Shown here in pieces: positions 1 to 7,955 of a stretch of DNA of 64,000 bases. Positions within the stretch are counted from its first letter, which is position 1. Each line of letters opens with the position of its first letter. Source of the DNA: JANXMY01 sp965246745 (GTDB taxonomy: Bacteria > Armatimonadota > Armatimonadia > Armatimonadales > Capsulimonadaceae); the NCBI GenBank assembly GCA_965246745.1, contig OZ251980.1, positions 186,001 through 250,000 on the forward strand, given 5' to 3'. The notes beneath the pieces are model-generated. The model worked only from the letters and a program-made list of their open reading frames with translations. It did no database searches and was not told the origin of the DNA. The position numbers and the translations under genes are program-made.

Positions 1-1
1 A

Positions 2-1567
2 GCGGAAGCGGCGGCGCAGCATCAGTCCGCCAAGCGGCTGGCGACCGGCTGGGCGGCAAGCCTGAAGCGCGGTCTTGCCGAGCCGGGCTTGACTGTGTCG
101 GCCCGGCAGTTTCTGCTGCCGTTCGGGAGCACCAAAGTTTTGACCCTCGGCGGCGCGGCGCTGCCGGCGGACATCTCGGCGGACGGCGGCGACCCGCGCA
201 TTGTGACGACAATCTACGATGCGGCGGCGCGGCGGCTGTCCGTGCGCGGGATCGGACCGGGCACGACCACGCTGACCGTCAAGACGGCCGGGATCAGCCT
301 GCCGATTTCCGTGACCGTCAAAAAGTACGCGGCTTTTGTCGTGCCGCAGATCACCGTGCGGGTGACGGGCCGGCCCGACGCCCCGGCGTCCCTGGTGCAG
401 AACGCCGTGTATCTTGGCTTGAAGCGGGCGCTGAATGCCACTCCCGGAGCGCAGGTGCGGCTGCTGAAAACGCCTGCCCGCGCCGGTCTGCTCCGGCCGG
501 GCGCGTCGCTGACCCGCCGGGTGGATGTTCGGGTCGCCGGCGCGGACCTGCTGCCGGTGACGGCGTCGCCGCGCATCACAGTGGTCAATCAGCCTTTGCC
601 CGTCGTGCCCGCCCTTGCCTTGTTTTATTCCAACAACCCCGAACAGGTGCGCGAAAGCCGGAAGCTGTTCACCGCGCCCTTGTCGCCGGGCCGGCCCATC
701 CGCCTGGATTACCACCACCAAAACAGCAGCGGGCAGGCGCTCGTCTTTCATGCCGACGCGGTCAATGCCGGGGACCAAACCGTCACCGTGCATCTCATGG
801 CCGGCGTCGCGTCGCCTGAAGTGGACACCGTGGCGGTCGGGCAGAAAGCCGGCTTTGCGTTTTTGAGAGCGCTGGACGGCGGCCTGGGGCTGGTGCTGGA
901 AGTGCCGCCGCATGCCCGCGTCCCTTTGGTCGCGCAGGCTTTCGCACCGAAGCTGACTGTCAGCGGCATTCTTGAAGTGCAGCAGCTCGGCGGGCCGGGC
1001 GGCGCGGTGTCGGTGGCGGTCTCGGCGGACGGCGACCGGCAAACATTGGCGTCGTCGCCGCTGTCGCTGGCGCAGGCGGCGGAGCGCACCGGCGCGGATG
1101 CCCGGCTGGTGTCGGCCCCCGCCGCCCCGCTGGCGTCGGGCATGGTCGCGGACACGTCGCCGTATGTTTTCGGCCCTCCGCGCGTTTCGCTGGACGCTTC
1201 TTACGCTGTCGGCGGTTTGTGGGCGCATGTCCGCCTCGGCAACGCCGAGTCTTTGCGAAACGCCGCCGGCACGCAGATTTTGTGGGGCAACTACGGCGTT
1301 TCGTACTTTATCACGCTGAAGCTGACCAACCCTGCGCCGACCGCGAAGACCGTCGCGGTGCTTTTCGCCCCTGAAGCCGGCCTCGCCGCCGGGGTCTTTG
1401 AAGTGGACGGGCGGGCATTGATGCAGTTCCCGCCGATGCCGCCGCCGACCGAGGAAGAAGTCGCGCGGGTGCGATTGCAGCCGGGCGAGTCGCGCACGGT
1501 GCGGGTCCGAACGCTGCTTTTAAACGGCTCGGCGTACCCGGCGTCGCTTGTGGTTCATGCGCTGTGA
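2..1567 (+). CDS. Probable exported protein with Ig-like segment, 5' end outside window
   Basis: The frame is open from base 2 to the TGA at 1565-1567, so the N-terminus lies off the left edge; a TTG at 89 is only the first internal start candidate. The stretch just after that TTG (including SVRGIGPGTTTLTVK) resembles the strand pattern of bacterial Ig-like (BIG2-type) domains, and the rest is beta-rich with no motif I recognise. The stop overlaps the GTG of the next gene by 4 bases, which suggests translational coupling. An extracytoplasmic role is inferred from composition and from the membrane-protein neighbour. The function is unknown. Confidence 0.7.
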   Translation, partial: AEAAAQHQSAKRLATGWAASLKRGLAEPGLTVSARQFLLPFGSTKVLTLGGAALPADISADGGDPRIVTTIYDAAARRLSVRGIGPGTTTLTVKTAGISLPISVTVKKYAAFVVPQITVRVTGRPDAPASLVQNAVYLGLKRALNATPGAQVRLLKTPARAGLLRPGASLTRRVDVRVAGADLLPVTASPRITVVNQPLPVVPALALFYSNNPEQVRESRKLFTAPLSPGRPIRLDYHHQNSSGQALVFHADAVNAGDQTVTVHLMAGVASPEVDTVAVGQKAGFAFLRALDGGLGLVLEVPPHARVPLVAQAFAPKLTVSGILEVQQLGGPGGAVSVAVSADGDRQTLASSPLSLAQAAERTGADARLVSAPAAPLASGMVADTSPYVFGPPRVSLDASYAVGGLWAHVRLGNAESLRNAAGTQILWGNYGVSYFITLKLTNPAPTAKTVAVLFAPEAGLAAGVFEVDGRALMQFPPMPPPTEEEVARVRLQPGESRTVRVRTLLLNGSAYPASLVVHAL

Positions 1568-3156
1568 GGCGGGCCGCCCCGCACCGGCTTGCGGCCGCCC
1601 TGCTGCTGCTTGGAACAGGGGCGCTGTACTGGCTGACGCGCACTGCCGCCAACACGTTTGACGCGGTTTCGTATGCCAATCAGATCGCGCACTTGTTTCC
1701 GCGCACCGGCGACCCCCGCTGGCTATTTCACCCCCATCACCTGCTGTACAACGCCTGCGGGTACGCTGTGTGGCAGGCGGCCCGTGCGCTCGGCTTTCGC
1801 GGCGGCTCACTGGTTGTCCTGCAATCCCTCAACGCCGCGCTTGGCGCATTCGGCGTCGCTTTGTTCTTTCTGACCCTGCGCCGCCTGCTGCCCGGCTCGC
1901 GCGGCCTGCCGCTTTTGACGGCACTCGGCCTCGCGCTGTCGTTCGGCTGGTGGGTCTGCGCGACCGACGGGCGGGTGAACCTGCCGAGCCTCGTTTTGAT
2001 GCTGGCGGCGTTTTCCGTGCTTACGCGCTTGATGCCCGCCCCGACCCTGCGCCTGGCGGTGTGGGCGGGAACTCTGGCGGGCGGCGCGGTGCTGTTCCAC
2101 GAAAGCGCCGGCTTGTTTGCCGCTGTCGGCCTCGCGGCGGTTCTTGCGGCAGGCGCGGAGCGGCCCCGGCGGCGGCGTCTCGCGCTCGCTTACCTCGCCG
2201 CGTGGGGCTTGACCGCCGCCCTGCCCTATTTGTTCGTCGGCGTTTTTGTGCTGCATCTCCATTCCCCTGCCGCGTTTCATGCGTGGAGCGCCGCGTACAC
2301 CGAGCTTGGCTGGTGGTGGGATTTTCGCATTCTGCACAATTTGGGCAGCGACTTTGCAGCCTTCCGGCATGCGAGCTTCGCCGACCTCGGCCCCCGCCCG
2401 GCACCCTTGATAGCCCTTTTGTATTGGCTTTCCGTCGCCGGGTGGCTCGGCGCGGCCCTGACCGTCGCCGTTTCCCTGCCCGCGCTTCGGCGCTCCCCGC
2501 ATCGCCCGCTCGTGCTTGTGTGCGCTGTCTGGATTGCCGTCTACGCCGCGTTTTTCACCGTGTGGTCCCCCGGCTACTTCGTGTTTTGGGTTCCCGTGCT
2601 GATCCCCGCCGGCACGCTGCTCGCGCTGTCGCTGGCGCAGCGGAAAAGGCCGCTCGCGAGCGGCCTGCTCGGCGCATGGGTCATCGCCTGCGCTCTGCTG
2701 ACGCTTCAAACCAGCATTCTGCCGCATCTTGCCCCGTCGTCGGACCCCTTTCGGCGCATGGCGGCGGAGGTGCGGGCGCATACCCGCTTCGGCGATGTGG
2801 TTGTGGTGGCCGGGGCGGGCGACGGCGGCCCATGCGAAGTTGCCCTGCCGTACTTTGCCGACCGGGACGTGATCTCGTTCCACGGAATTTTGACCAAGCG
2901 GCGCGACGACAAAGCGGCAGCAATAGCGCAAGCGCAGGTGGAGATGGATGCCGCGCTTGACGCAGGCCGGAGCGTGTATGTGCTGGACGAGGCTGTGCCG
3001 GGTCATAGCCCGAAGACGCTGGCGGCACTGGCGGCGAAGCATGGGATCACGGGGGAAGACTTAGCGGCGCTGCTGTCGCCGTATGCGCGGACGCTGGCCT
3101 GGCAAAGCGAGCGCGGGCCGGTGTGGCGGGTGGCGCGGCGGCAGGACGGCTCGTGA
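1564..3156 (+). CDS. Multi-pass membrane protein, GT-C/glycosyltransferase-39-like
   Basis: The 530-residue protein starts at a GTG that overlaps the preceding stop by 4 bases. I count roughly ten hydrophobic segments from the first residues to about residue 380, followed by a soluble C-terminal part of about 150 residues. An acidic residue in the first extracytoplasmic loop (TFDAVSYANQ) and an HPHHL motif near residue 57 recall lipid-linked-sugar (GT-C) glycosyltransferases. The family call is by overall layout only. It is probably co-transcribed with the upstream exported protein, perhaps in surface glycan or protein glycosylation. It could be another kind of polytopic membrane protein. Confidence 0.65.
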   Translation: MRRAAPHRLAAALLLLGTGALYWLTRTAANTFDAVSYANQIAHLFPRTGDPRWLFHPHHLLYNACGYAVWQAARALGFRGGSLVVLQSLNAALGAFGVALFFLTLRRLLPGSRGLPLLTALGLALSFGWWVCATDGRVNLPSLVLMLAAFSVLTRLMPAPTLRLAVWAGTLAGGAVLFHESAGLFAAVGLAAVLAAGAERPRRRRLALAYLAAWGLTAALPYLFVGVFVLHLHSPAAFHAWSAAYTELGWWWDFRILHNLGSDFAAFRHASFADLGPRPAPLIALLYWLSVAGWLGAALTVAVSLPALRRSPHRPLVLVCAVWIAVYAAFFTVWSPGYFVFWVPVLIPAGTLLALSLAQRKRPLASGLLGAWVIACALLTLQTSILPHLAPSSDPFRRMAAEVRAHTRFGDVVVVAGAGDGGPCEVALPYFADRDVISFHGILTKRRDDKAAAIAQAQVEMDAALDAGRSVYVLDEAVPGHSPKTLAALAAKHGITGEDLAALLSPYARTLAWQSERGPVWRVARRQDGS

Positions 3157-3158
3157 CG

Positions 3159-3263
3159 GCGAAATGCAGCGTAGTGATGGCGAGATGCAGCAGAGTGATA
3201 GCGAAAGGCAGCGGAGCGATGGCGAAAGGCAGCAGAGTGATGGCGAGAGGCAGCGCAGCCACG
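3159..3263. repeat. Five 21-bp tandem repeats after a stop codon
   Basis: Five consecutive 21-bp units start 2 bases after the TGA at 3154-3156. The consensus is close to GCGAAAGGCAGCAGAGTGAT plus G, and units differ at 2-6 positions. Twenty-one bp is two helical turns. The last unit runs into the left arm of a long inverted repeat. An open frame through it would encode a GExQxSD heptad, but nothing else supports coding. Confidence 0.9.
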
Positions 3264-3377
3264 GCATGAATGCCGAGGCTGAAATAAACCAGTGTCGCGG
3301 CGACGCAAAACAGATTGATCGAAATTCTTGTGTCGCTTCGACGCTGGTTTGTCCCAGCCTCGGCATTCATGCCGTGG
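3259..3377. repeat. Long inverted repeat with 23-bp perfect arms
   Basis: Arms 3259-3281 and 3355-3377 are perfect reverse complements over 23 bp. A second pair, 3286-3297 and 3339-3350, matches 11 of 12 and extends the stem after a 4-nt internal loop. Each outer arm also contains the self-complementary GGCATGAATGCC. The element lies between convergent genes and may act in transcription termination. The remaining 18 bases to 3395 show nothing else. Confidence 0.9.
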
Positions 3378-3395
3378 CTTCATCGCGGGTTTCTG

Positions 3396-5183
3396 CTAGT
3401 TTCCCGCCACCTTCGCCGCCCCCGGCTGATCACGAACCGCCAAGTGCTCGCGGTCGAGTGTGTAGTGCAGAAACGCGATGCACATCTCATCGGTCGTCTG
3501 CTCGCCCCATGTCGTCGTTTTCGGCGGCGAGTTCGGGTTGCGCGGGTTGCGGACCGAGTTGTCGTAGGTCGCGGTCATCGAAACGCGGGTGCCTTTGGGG
3601 AACGCAATCGGCTTTTTATAAAAGTACGTCGCCTGCCAGTTGAAGTCCCAATCGGAGACCGAAATCAGCGGCACTTTCGCGCCGCTCGGCAGGATTGCGG
3701 TTAAAGCCATTTTGCGGCCTAAGAGGTGCATATGCGGGGTCACGGCCAGCAGGTGAAACGCCACGGGAGACGGGACGCCGAGGGTTGTGACGGTGTAGTG
3801 GGGGTCGCCCGCCGGGATTTGGAGGCCGTGGATGACCGGGATAATATGCAGCGTTTTTTGGACTTCCGTGCGGGCGAAGTACAGGCCGATGCGCGAAAAA
3901 TCGGTCTCGGGCTTGCCGTCTTTATGGTAGTGCACTTGCAGCACAATCCGCGCTCCGGCAGGCACGGCGGTCGCGACGCCGTTCGGCAGCGCGTGGGCGG
4001 TCATGCCCGGTGCCCAGCCGCCGAGCGACCCTGTGGGCGTGAAGCCGACCCCGCCGAACGACGTGTAGCCGGGTTCTTTTTCGTGATTGTCTAAACTCGC
4101 CGATGCCCCCGTGCCGTCAATAAACGCTATCACATGGTGGACGACGGCGCGGTTGCCGGGCTGCACGTCTACCGCCGACACATAGCGGTCATGGGTGAAA
4201 TCGGTGGGAATGACATAACAGCGGTACACATCCGACCCGTCGGCGTCCAAGTGATATGGGCGGCTCGGCTGCAAAACCAAATCGGGCGGCCCGAGCGGCC
4301 AGCCGTCACGGAAGCGCGGCGGCGGCGGCAGGTCGGCCGGACTGCCCTCGGGAGCGCCGGCATCGGTCCATTTCGCCAGCGTCGCCACGTCGCGATTAGA
4401 CAAGCGACGCGAGTCCTGAAAATCGCCGCAGCCGGGGTCGGCCTTCCAGGGCGGCATCTGCCGCGACTGCGTCCACTTCTTGATGTCCCCGCGCCATGCC
4501 GCCGCCTGCGCGTAGGTCGTCAGCGGCATCGGCCCAATCTGCCCGCTTCGATGACAGGTCTGGCAGCTTCGGGCCAAAATCGGGGCCACATCATGGGTGT
4601 ATGTGATCTGGGTCGAAGCGACAGTTGCCGCCGGGCGGCGCAGTACGCAGCCGAACGCCGCGAGCTTGGGGTGCGCGACGGGCCGGCCGGCCAGCACGGC
4701 ATCCAGCGCGGCCGCCAAGTCGCGGCGGCGCACCTGGGTTGTGTCCGCATTGTCGTCAATCCGGCCCGCGTACACGACGCGGCCCGACGGATCAACCACA
4801 AACGCTGACGGAGTTAGGGTCGCGCCGTACTTTTGCGCTAATGCCGCCTCGCCGTCGCGGACGACGGGAAACGCGAACGCATGGCTTTGGGCGAACGCGG
4901 CGACTTCCGCCTGTCCTTCCTGCATATTCGAAAACACGCCGAGCACGGTCACGCCGCGCTTGGCATAATCCCGCGCCAGTGTGTTCAGCCGGGGCGCATA
5001 AACTTTGGAAACCATGCACTGCGTCGAAAGAAAAACATACACCGTGGCTTTGGGCTGCGCGGCAGCGGAGGCGGCGGGCGGGTCGGCGCGTGGCTTCGGC
5101 GCGGCCCCGGTCAGCAGTCCGGCCAGCGCCGACAGCGCGGCGACCGGCGCAAGCAGCGAAAAGATGTGAGCCGTTTTGTTCAT
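3396..5183 (-). CDS. Secreted redoxin - cytochrome c - copper type II monooxygenase-like fusion
   Basis: The 595-residue protein begins with a signal-like hydrophobic segment (residues 8-27). Residues about 45-170 form a thioredoxin-like redoxin domain with a single active-site cysteine (STQCMVSK, C56). Next comes a c-type haem motif CQTCH (207-211), with QMPPW near 243 as a possible axial Met. The C-terminal half resembles the peptidylglycine/dopamine monooxygenase catalytic core: VVHHV (H349/H350), VHYHK, TPHMH and a late DEMCIAF whose Met fits the CuM ligand. Such triple fusions occur in soil bacteria, but their substrate is unknown. It should act in the periplasm. The gene is convergent with the membrane-protein gene to its left. 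Confidence 0.85.
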   Translation of the reverse strand: MNKTAHIFSLLAPVAALSALAGLLTGAAPKPRADPPAASAAAQPKATVYVFLSTQCMVSKVYAPRLNTLARDYAKRGVTVLGVFSNMQEGQAEVAAFAQSHAFAFPVVRDGEAALAQKYGATLTPSAFVVDPSGRVVYAGRIDDNADTTQVRRRDLAAALDAVLAGRPVAHPKLAAFGCVLRRPAATVASTQITYTHDVAPILARSCQTCHRSGQIGPMPLTTYAQAAAWRGDIKKWTQSRQMPPWKADPGCGDFQDSRRLSNRDVATLAKWTDAGAPEGSPADLPPPPRFRDGWPLGPPDLVLQPSRPYHLDADGSDVYRCYVIPTDFTHDRYVSAVDVQPGNRAVVHHVIAFIDGTGASASLDNHEKEPGYTSFGGVGFTPTGSLGGWAPGMTAHALPNGVATAVPAGARIVLQVHYHKDGKPETDFSRIGLYFARTEVQKTLHIIPVIHGLQIPAGDPHYTVTTLGVPSPVAFHLLAVTPHMHLLGRKMALTAILPSGAKVPLISVSDWDFNWQATYFYKKPIAFPKGTRVSMTATYDNSVRNPRNPNSPPKTTTWGEQTTDEMCIAFLHYTLDREHLAVRDQPGAAKVAGN

Positions 5184-5184
5184 C

Positions 5185-5220
5185 GGGTGTGTTCTAATGA
5201 TCGGTTGTGTTCTGATAATC
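5185..5220. repeat. Two 18-bp direct repeats upstream of the redoxin fusion gene
   Basis: Units 5185-5202 and 5203-5220 match at about 15 of 18 positions and share TGTGTTCT at 5188 and 5206. They lie directly upstream of the start codon at 5183 and could be an operator. The period equals that of the array further right. Confidence 0.6.
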
Positions 5221-5328
5221 TGTTTGCTGCGCGGGCCTGTTGATCGTGTTGACGAGGGCGTTTGTTATTGCGAGAGCGTTACGTTAATTGTTGCGAGGGC
5301 GTGTTGATGGTTTATGAGCGCATAGGAA

Positions 5329-5400
5329 CTAGGGCGTTGGTTGTTGCGAGGGCGTTGGTTATTGCGAGGGCGTTTATGTGTACGAGGGCGTTCATTGTGT
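5329..5400. repeat. Degenerate 18-bp repeats, left side of inverted array
   Basis: About four units of 17-19 bp carry CGAGGGCGTT followed by GGTTATT, TATGTGT or CATTGTGT. More diverged relatives extend left to about 5250. They are in opposite orientation to the five perfect copies at 5545-5634. No gene is supported in 5221-5743. Confidence 0.8.
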
Positions 5401-5401
5401 A

Positions 5402-5552
5402 CGAGGGCGTAAACGCCCTCGCTGGGGAGCGAAGCGCTAAGGTCCCGCCTGCGCGGGACAGGAGTAAGAATAGGACGGCGCGAATGGACTCTTCCGCCAC
5501 GCAGGTGGCGGCTTGGCGTCCGCGCCCCCCAGCGAGGGCGTTTACGCCCTCG
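5402..5552. repeat. Long inverted repeat with 26-bp perfect arms, centre of the array
   Basis: Arms 5402-5427 and 5527-5552 are perfect reverse complements. Each arm contains the self-hairpin GAGGGCGTAAACGCCCTC or its complement. The roughly 100-bp centre holds further short hairpins (GTCCCGCCTGCGCGGGAC at 5442-5459; CCGCCACGCAGGTGGCGG at 5494-5511). It shares layout and core motif with the elements at 9727-9855 and 29383-29511. Confidence 0.9.
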
Positions 5553-5634
5553 TACACATAAACGCCCTCGTACACATAAACGCCCTCGTACACATAAACG
5601 CCCTCGTACACATAAACGCCCTCGTACACATAAA
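5545..5634. repeat. Five perfect 18-bp tandem repeats
   Basis: CGCCCTCGTACACATAAA occurs five times without a mismatch, with a broken sixth copy (CGCCCTCG) at 5635 and decayed copies to about 5670. It is the reverse complement of the left-side units. There are no spacers, so it is not a CRISPR. Because 18 is divisible by 3 it leaves frames open on both strands, but I see no evidence of translation. Confidence 0.95.
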
Positions 5635-5743
5635 CGCCCTCGCAAAAATCACGCCCTCTTTACGACGCCCTCACCTTCCGCCATTGCTGTTCTATCATAG
5701 CCCAATCGAGCGCCTAACGTCAAGAGCGCCTGTGGTTTCCGCG

Positions 5744-5773
5744 TTGACATTCTGCGCCGCCGCCGGGTACACT
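5744..5773 (+). promoter_or_regulatory. Sigma-70-type promoter for tig-clpP-clpX
   Basis: TTGACA at 5744-5749 and TACACT at 5768-5773 are separated by 18 bp. The predicted transcript start is near 5780, giving a 5' leader of about 120 nt before trigger factor. I see no known riboswitch in that leader. Confidence 0.75.
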
Positions 5774-5901
5774 CACGCCTATCACAAGACCCGTTTCCCC
5801 AATGCGCCTTCCAGCAATGCGCCTCACAACGAACCCGCGAAAACGCACACGCCGGAAAAACGCCAAGAACTACAGAAACAGCACAGGAGCAGCACCCAAC
5901 T

Positions 5902-7305
5902 ATGCAGGTGACCAAAGAGCCGCTTGAGCCGTGTCAAGTCGCCCTCACGATTGAAGTGGAGCCGGACAAAGTCGCCCAGGCCGTAGACAAAGCCTACCGC
6001 GAATACGCCAAATATGTCGCCGTTCCCGGCTTCCGCAAAGGCAAAGCGCCCCTGCCCTTTGTCAAGCAGCGAGTCCCCGAAGCCGATGTCCGCCAGCGCA
6101 CGGCCGAGCTTCTGGTCGAGCCGGCCTACGCCGACGCGCTGGAACAAGAAAGCGTCGAGCCGTTCGCCCAGCCGAAGCTTGAGCTGCTGCAATTAGAGTT
6201 CGCCGAAAAGCCGTTTATCTTTAAAGCCATTGTTCCCCTGCGCCCGGAAGTCGAACTCGGGCCGTACACCGGCTTGACCGTTGAAAAAAACAACTACGAG
6301 CTGAGCGACGACAACGTCGAAACCCAGATGCAGCGGATGCGCGAGCGGGCCGCCGAGTACCCGGTGGTCGAGCGCCCGGCGCAGACCGGCGACCTCGTGG
6401 TCGCCGAGCTGTCCGCACTGGTGGACAGCCGCCCGGAAGCCGCCGAAGCACGCCCGACCATGATCGAGATCGGCGCGGACAACATTCCCGGCTTCGACGA
6501 CCAGCTTGTCGGCATGGAAAAAGACGACGTGAAAACGTTCACGCTGACTTATCCCGAGACTTATCCCGACGCCGAGCTGGCAAATGAGGAAGCCGAGTTC
6601 ACGGTCCGCGTCAACGAAATCCACGAAAAACAAATCCCCGAGCTAAACGACGACCTGGCGCAGAAGCTGTCCAACAGCCGCTGCGGGACAGTGGAAGAGT
6701 TCCGGGCCGCGCTGAAGTCCGACATGGAAAAGTCGCTGCAAGCCAACTCCGAAAGCGAGGCCGATTCCAAGCTGATTGACCAGATCATCGCCGGCTCGAC
6801 CATCAAGTACCCGCCGGTCTTGGTGGAAGCCGAAGTGGACGACGAAGTCAAAGAACTGCTGGGCCGCTTGCAGCAGCAGGGGATCGAGATTGACGATTAC
6901 TTGCAGTCGGTCGGCAAGACCCGCGAGCAGCTTGTGGCGGAGTTCACCGACGGCGCAAAAAAGCGGATTGAAATCGGCCTGCTGCTCGGCAAAGTCGCCG
7001 ACGCCGAAAGTCTGCTTTTGACAGACAGCGACCTGGAAGCCGCGCTGGCCGAGCGGGCCGCCGAAGAGCGCACTTCCCCGGCGGCAGTCCGCGCGATGCT
7101 GGAAAGCAGCGGCGGCATGGACGCGCTGCGGAACCGGGCGCAGGCGAAAAAAGTCCTGGATTTCCTGCGGGGTTCGGCCATAATAGAAGAGAAGGTCGTG
7201 AGCGCCGACGCAACAGGAATCCAGGCGGACGCGGTAGACGAAGCGGCGGACGACGCCGCTGAGATGCTAGAAACCGATGCGATAGAAGAAGGGGAAAGCG
7301 AATGA
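5902..7305 (+). CDS. tig: Trigger factor
   Basis: This is the ribosome-associated chaperone and peptidyl-prolyl isomerase that binds nascent chains at the exit tunnel. The 467-residue length is normal. The N-terminal ribosome-binding signature GFRKGKAP lies at residues 43-50, followed by an FKBP-like domain (about 150-240) and a helical substrate-binding C-terminal arm. AGGAG lies about 13 nt before the ATG. It overlaps clpP by 4 bases (ATGA), the usual tig-clpP-clpX operon order. The acidic C-terminal tail is typical of the family. Confidence 0.97.
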   Translation: MQVTKEPLEPCQVALTIEVEPDKVAQAVDKAYREYAKYVAVPGFRKGKAPLPFVKQRVPEADVRQRTAELLVEPAYADALEQESVEPFAQPKLELLQLEFAEKPFIFKAIVPLRPEVELGPYTGLTVEKNNYELSDDNVETQMQRMRERAAEYPVVERPAQTGDLVVAELSALVDSRPEAAEARPTMIEIGADNIPGFDDQLVGMEKDDVKTFTLTYPETYPDAELANEEAEFTVRVNEIHEKQIPELNDDLAQKLSNSRCGTVEEFRAALKSDMEKSLQANSESEADSKLIDQIIAGSTIKYPPVLVEAEVDDEVKELLGRLQQQGIEIDDYLQSVGKTREQLVAEFTDGAKKRIEIGLLLGKVADAESLLLTDSDLEAALAERAAEERTSPAAVRAMLESSGGMDALRNRAQAKKVLDFLRGSAIIEEKVVSADATGIQADAVDEAADDAAEMLETDAIEEGESE

Positions 7306-7880
7306 CCTGGATTCCGACAGTGGTGGAGCAAAGCCCGCGCGGCGAGCGGGCCTACGATTTATGGTCGCGCCTGATGAAAGACCGGATTGTCTTTATCGGC
7401 GACCAGATTCATCCGACCATGGCGAACATTATTGTCGCCCAGTTTTTGTTTCTCGAAAAAGAAGACCCGGACAAAGACATCGAAGTGTATATCAACTCGC
7501 CCGGCGGCGACGTGATGGCCGGACTGGCGATTTACGACACGATGCGCCATATCAAGCCCGACATCGCCACCACCTGCGTCGGCATGGCCGCTTCGATGGG
7601 CGCGGTGCTGCTTTCCGGCGGCACCAAAGGCAAGCGCTCGGCGCTGCCGAACTCGCGGGTTATGATCCACCAGGGCAGCGGCGCGTATCAAGGGACGCCC
7701 AAAGACATGGAAATCTCGATGCGCCTGCATATGTCGTTTGTCGAGCGCCTGACTTCGATTATCGCCGACAACAGCGGCCGCGAGTTTTCGCAGGTCTCCC
7801 GCGACATGGACCGCGACTACTGGATGACCGCCGAGGAAGGCGTCGAGTACGGCATCATTGATACCGTGCTCAATCGGTAG
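7302..7880 (+). CDS. clpP: ATP-dependent Clp protease proteolytic subunit
   Basis: The 192-residue serine peptidase forms the barrel that ClpX feeds with unfolded substrates in the cytoplasm. The catalytic triad is visible: Ser98 in GMAASMGA, His123 in MIHQ and Asp172 in the DMDRDYW segment. It has almost no propeptide, and length and spacing are canonical. The start overlaps the tig stop by 4 bases, implying coupled translation. A short palindrome separates it from clpX, which is probably still in the same operon. Confidence 0.97.
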   Translation: MTWIPTVVEQSPRGERAYDLWSRLMKDRIVFIGDQIHPTMANIIVAQFLFLEKEDPDKDIEVYINSPGGDVMAGLAIYDTMRHIKPDIATTCVGMAASMGAVLLSGGTKGKRSALPNSRVMIHQGSGAYQGTPKDMEISMRLHMSFVERLTSIIADNSGREFSQVSRDMDRDYWMTAEEGVEYGIIDTVLNR

Positions 7881-7891
7881 CGAGCTTAAGG

Positions 7892-7910
7892 CCGGCACTT
7901 CCAGTGCCGG
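7892..7910. repeat. REP-like palindrome CCGGCACTTCCAGTGCCGG
   Basis: This 19-bp imperfect palindrome (stem CCGGCACT/AGTGCCGG, 3-nt loop) sits between clpP and clpX. The same sequence occurs in reverse orientation at 47434-47451 between two other genes, so it is dispersed and not a clp-specific signal. Confidence 0.8.
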
Positions 7911-7955
7911 TCACTCGCCGGCAAACTAAAACTTAAGCGTCGTTAAAGGACACAC

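Noticed and set aside
1807..3042. 411-codon minus-strand open frame opposite the membrane protein
   Set aside because: Composition is dominated by R, Q, G and H as expected of a shadow of a hydrophobic GC-rich gene; no start signal or motif.
3083..3643. Plus-strand frame with heptad repeats (GExQxSD) over the 21-bp array
   Set aside because: It begins inside the membrane-protein gene and continues antisense into the redoxin fusion gene; the repeats alone explain it.
5545..5634. CRISPR-like array
   Set aside because: The 18-bp units are directly adjacent with no spacers, and no cas gene is present.
5265..5645. Open frames of about 100-126 codons through the 18-bp repeats on both strands
   Set aside because: The repeat length is a multiple of three, so any frame without a stop in one unit stays open. 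There is no ribosome-binding site, no domain and no promoter.
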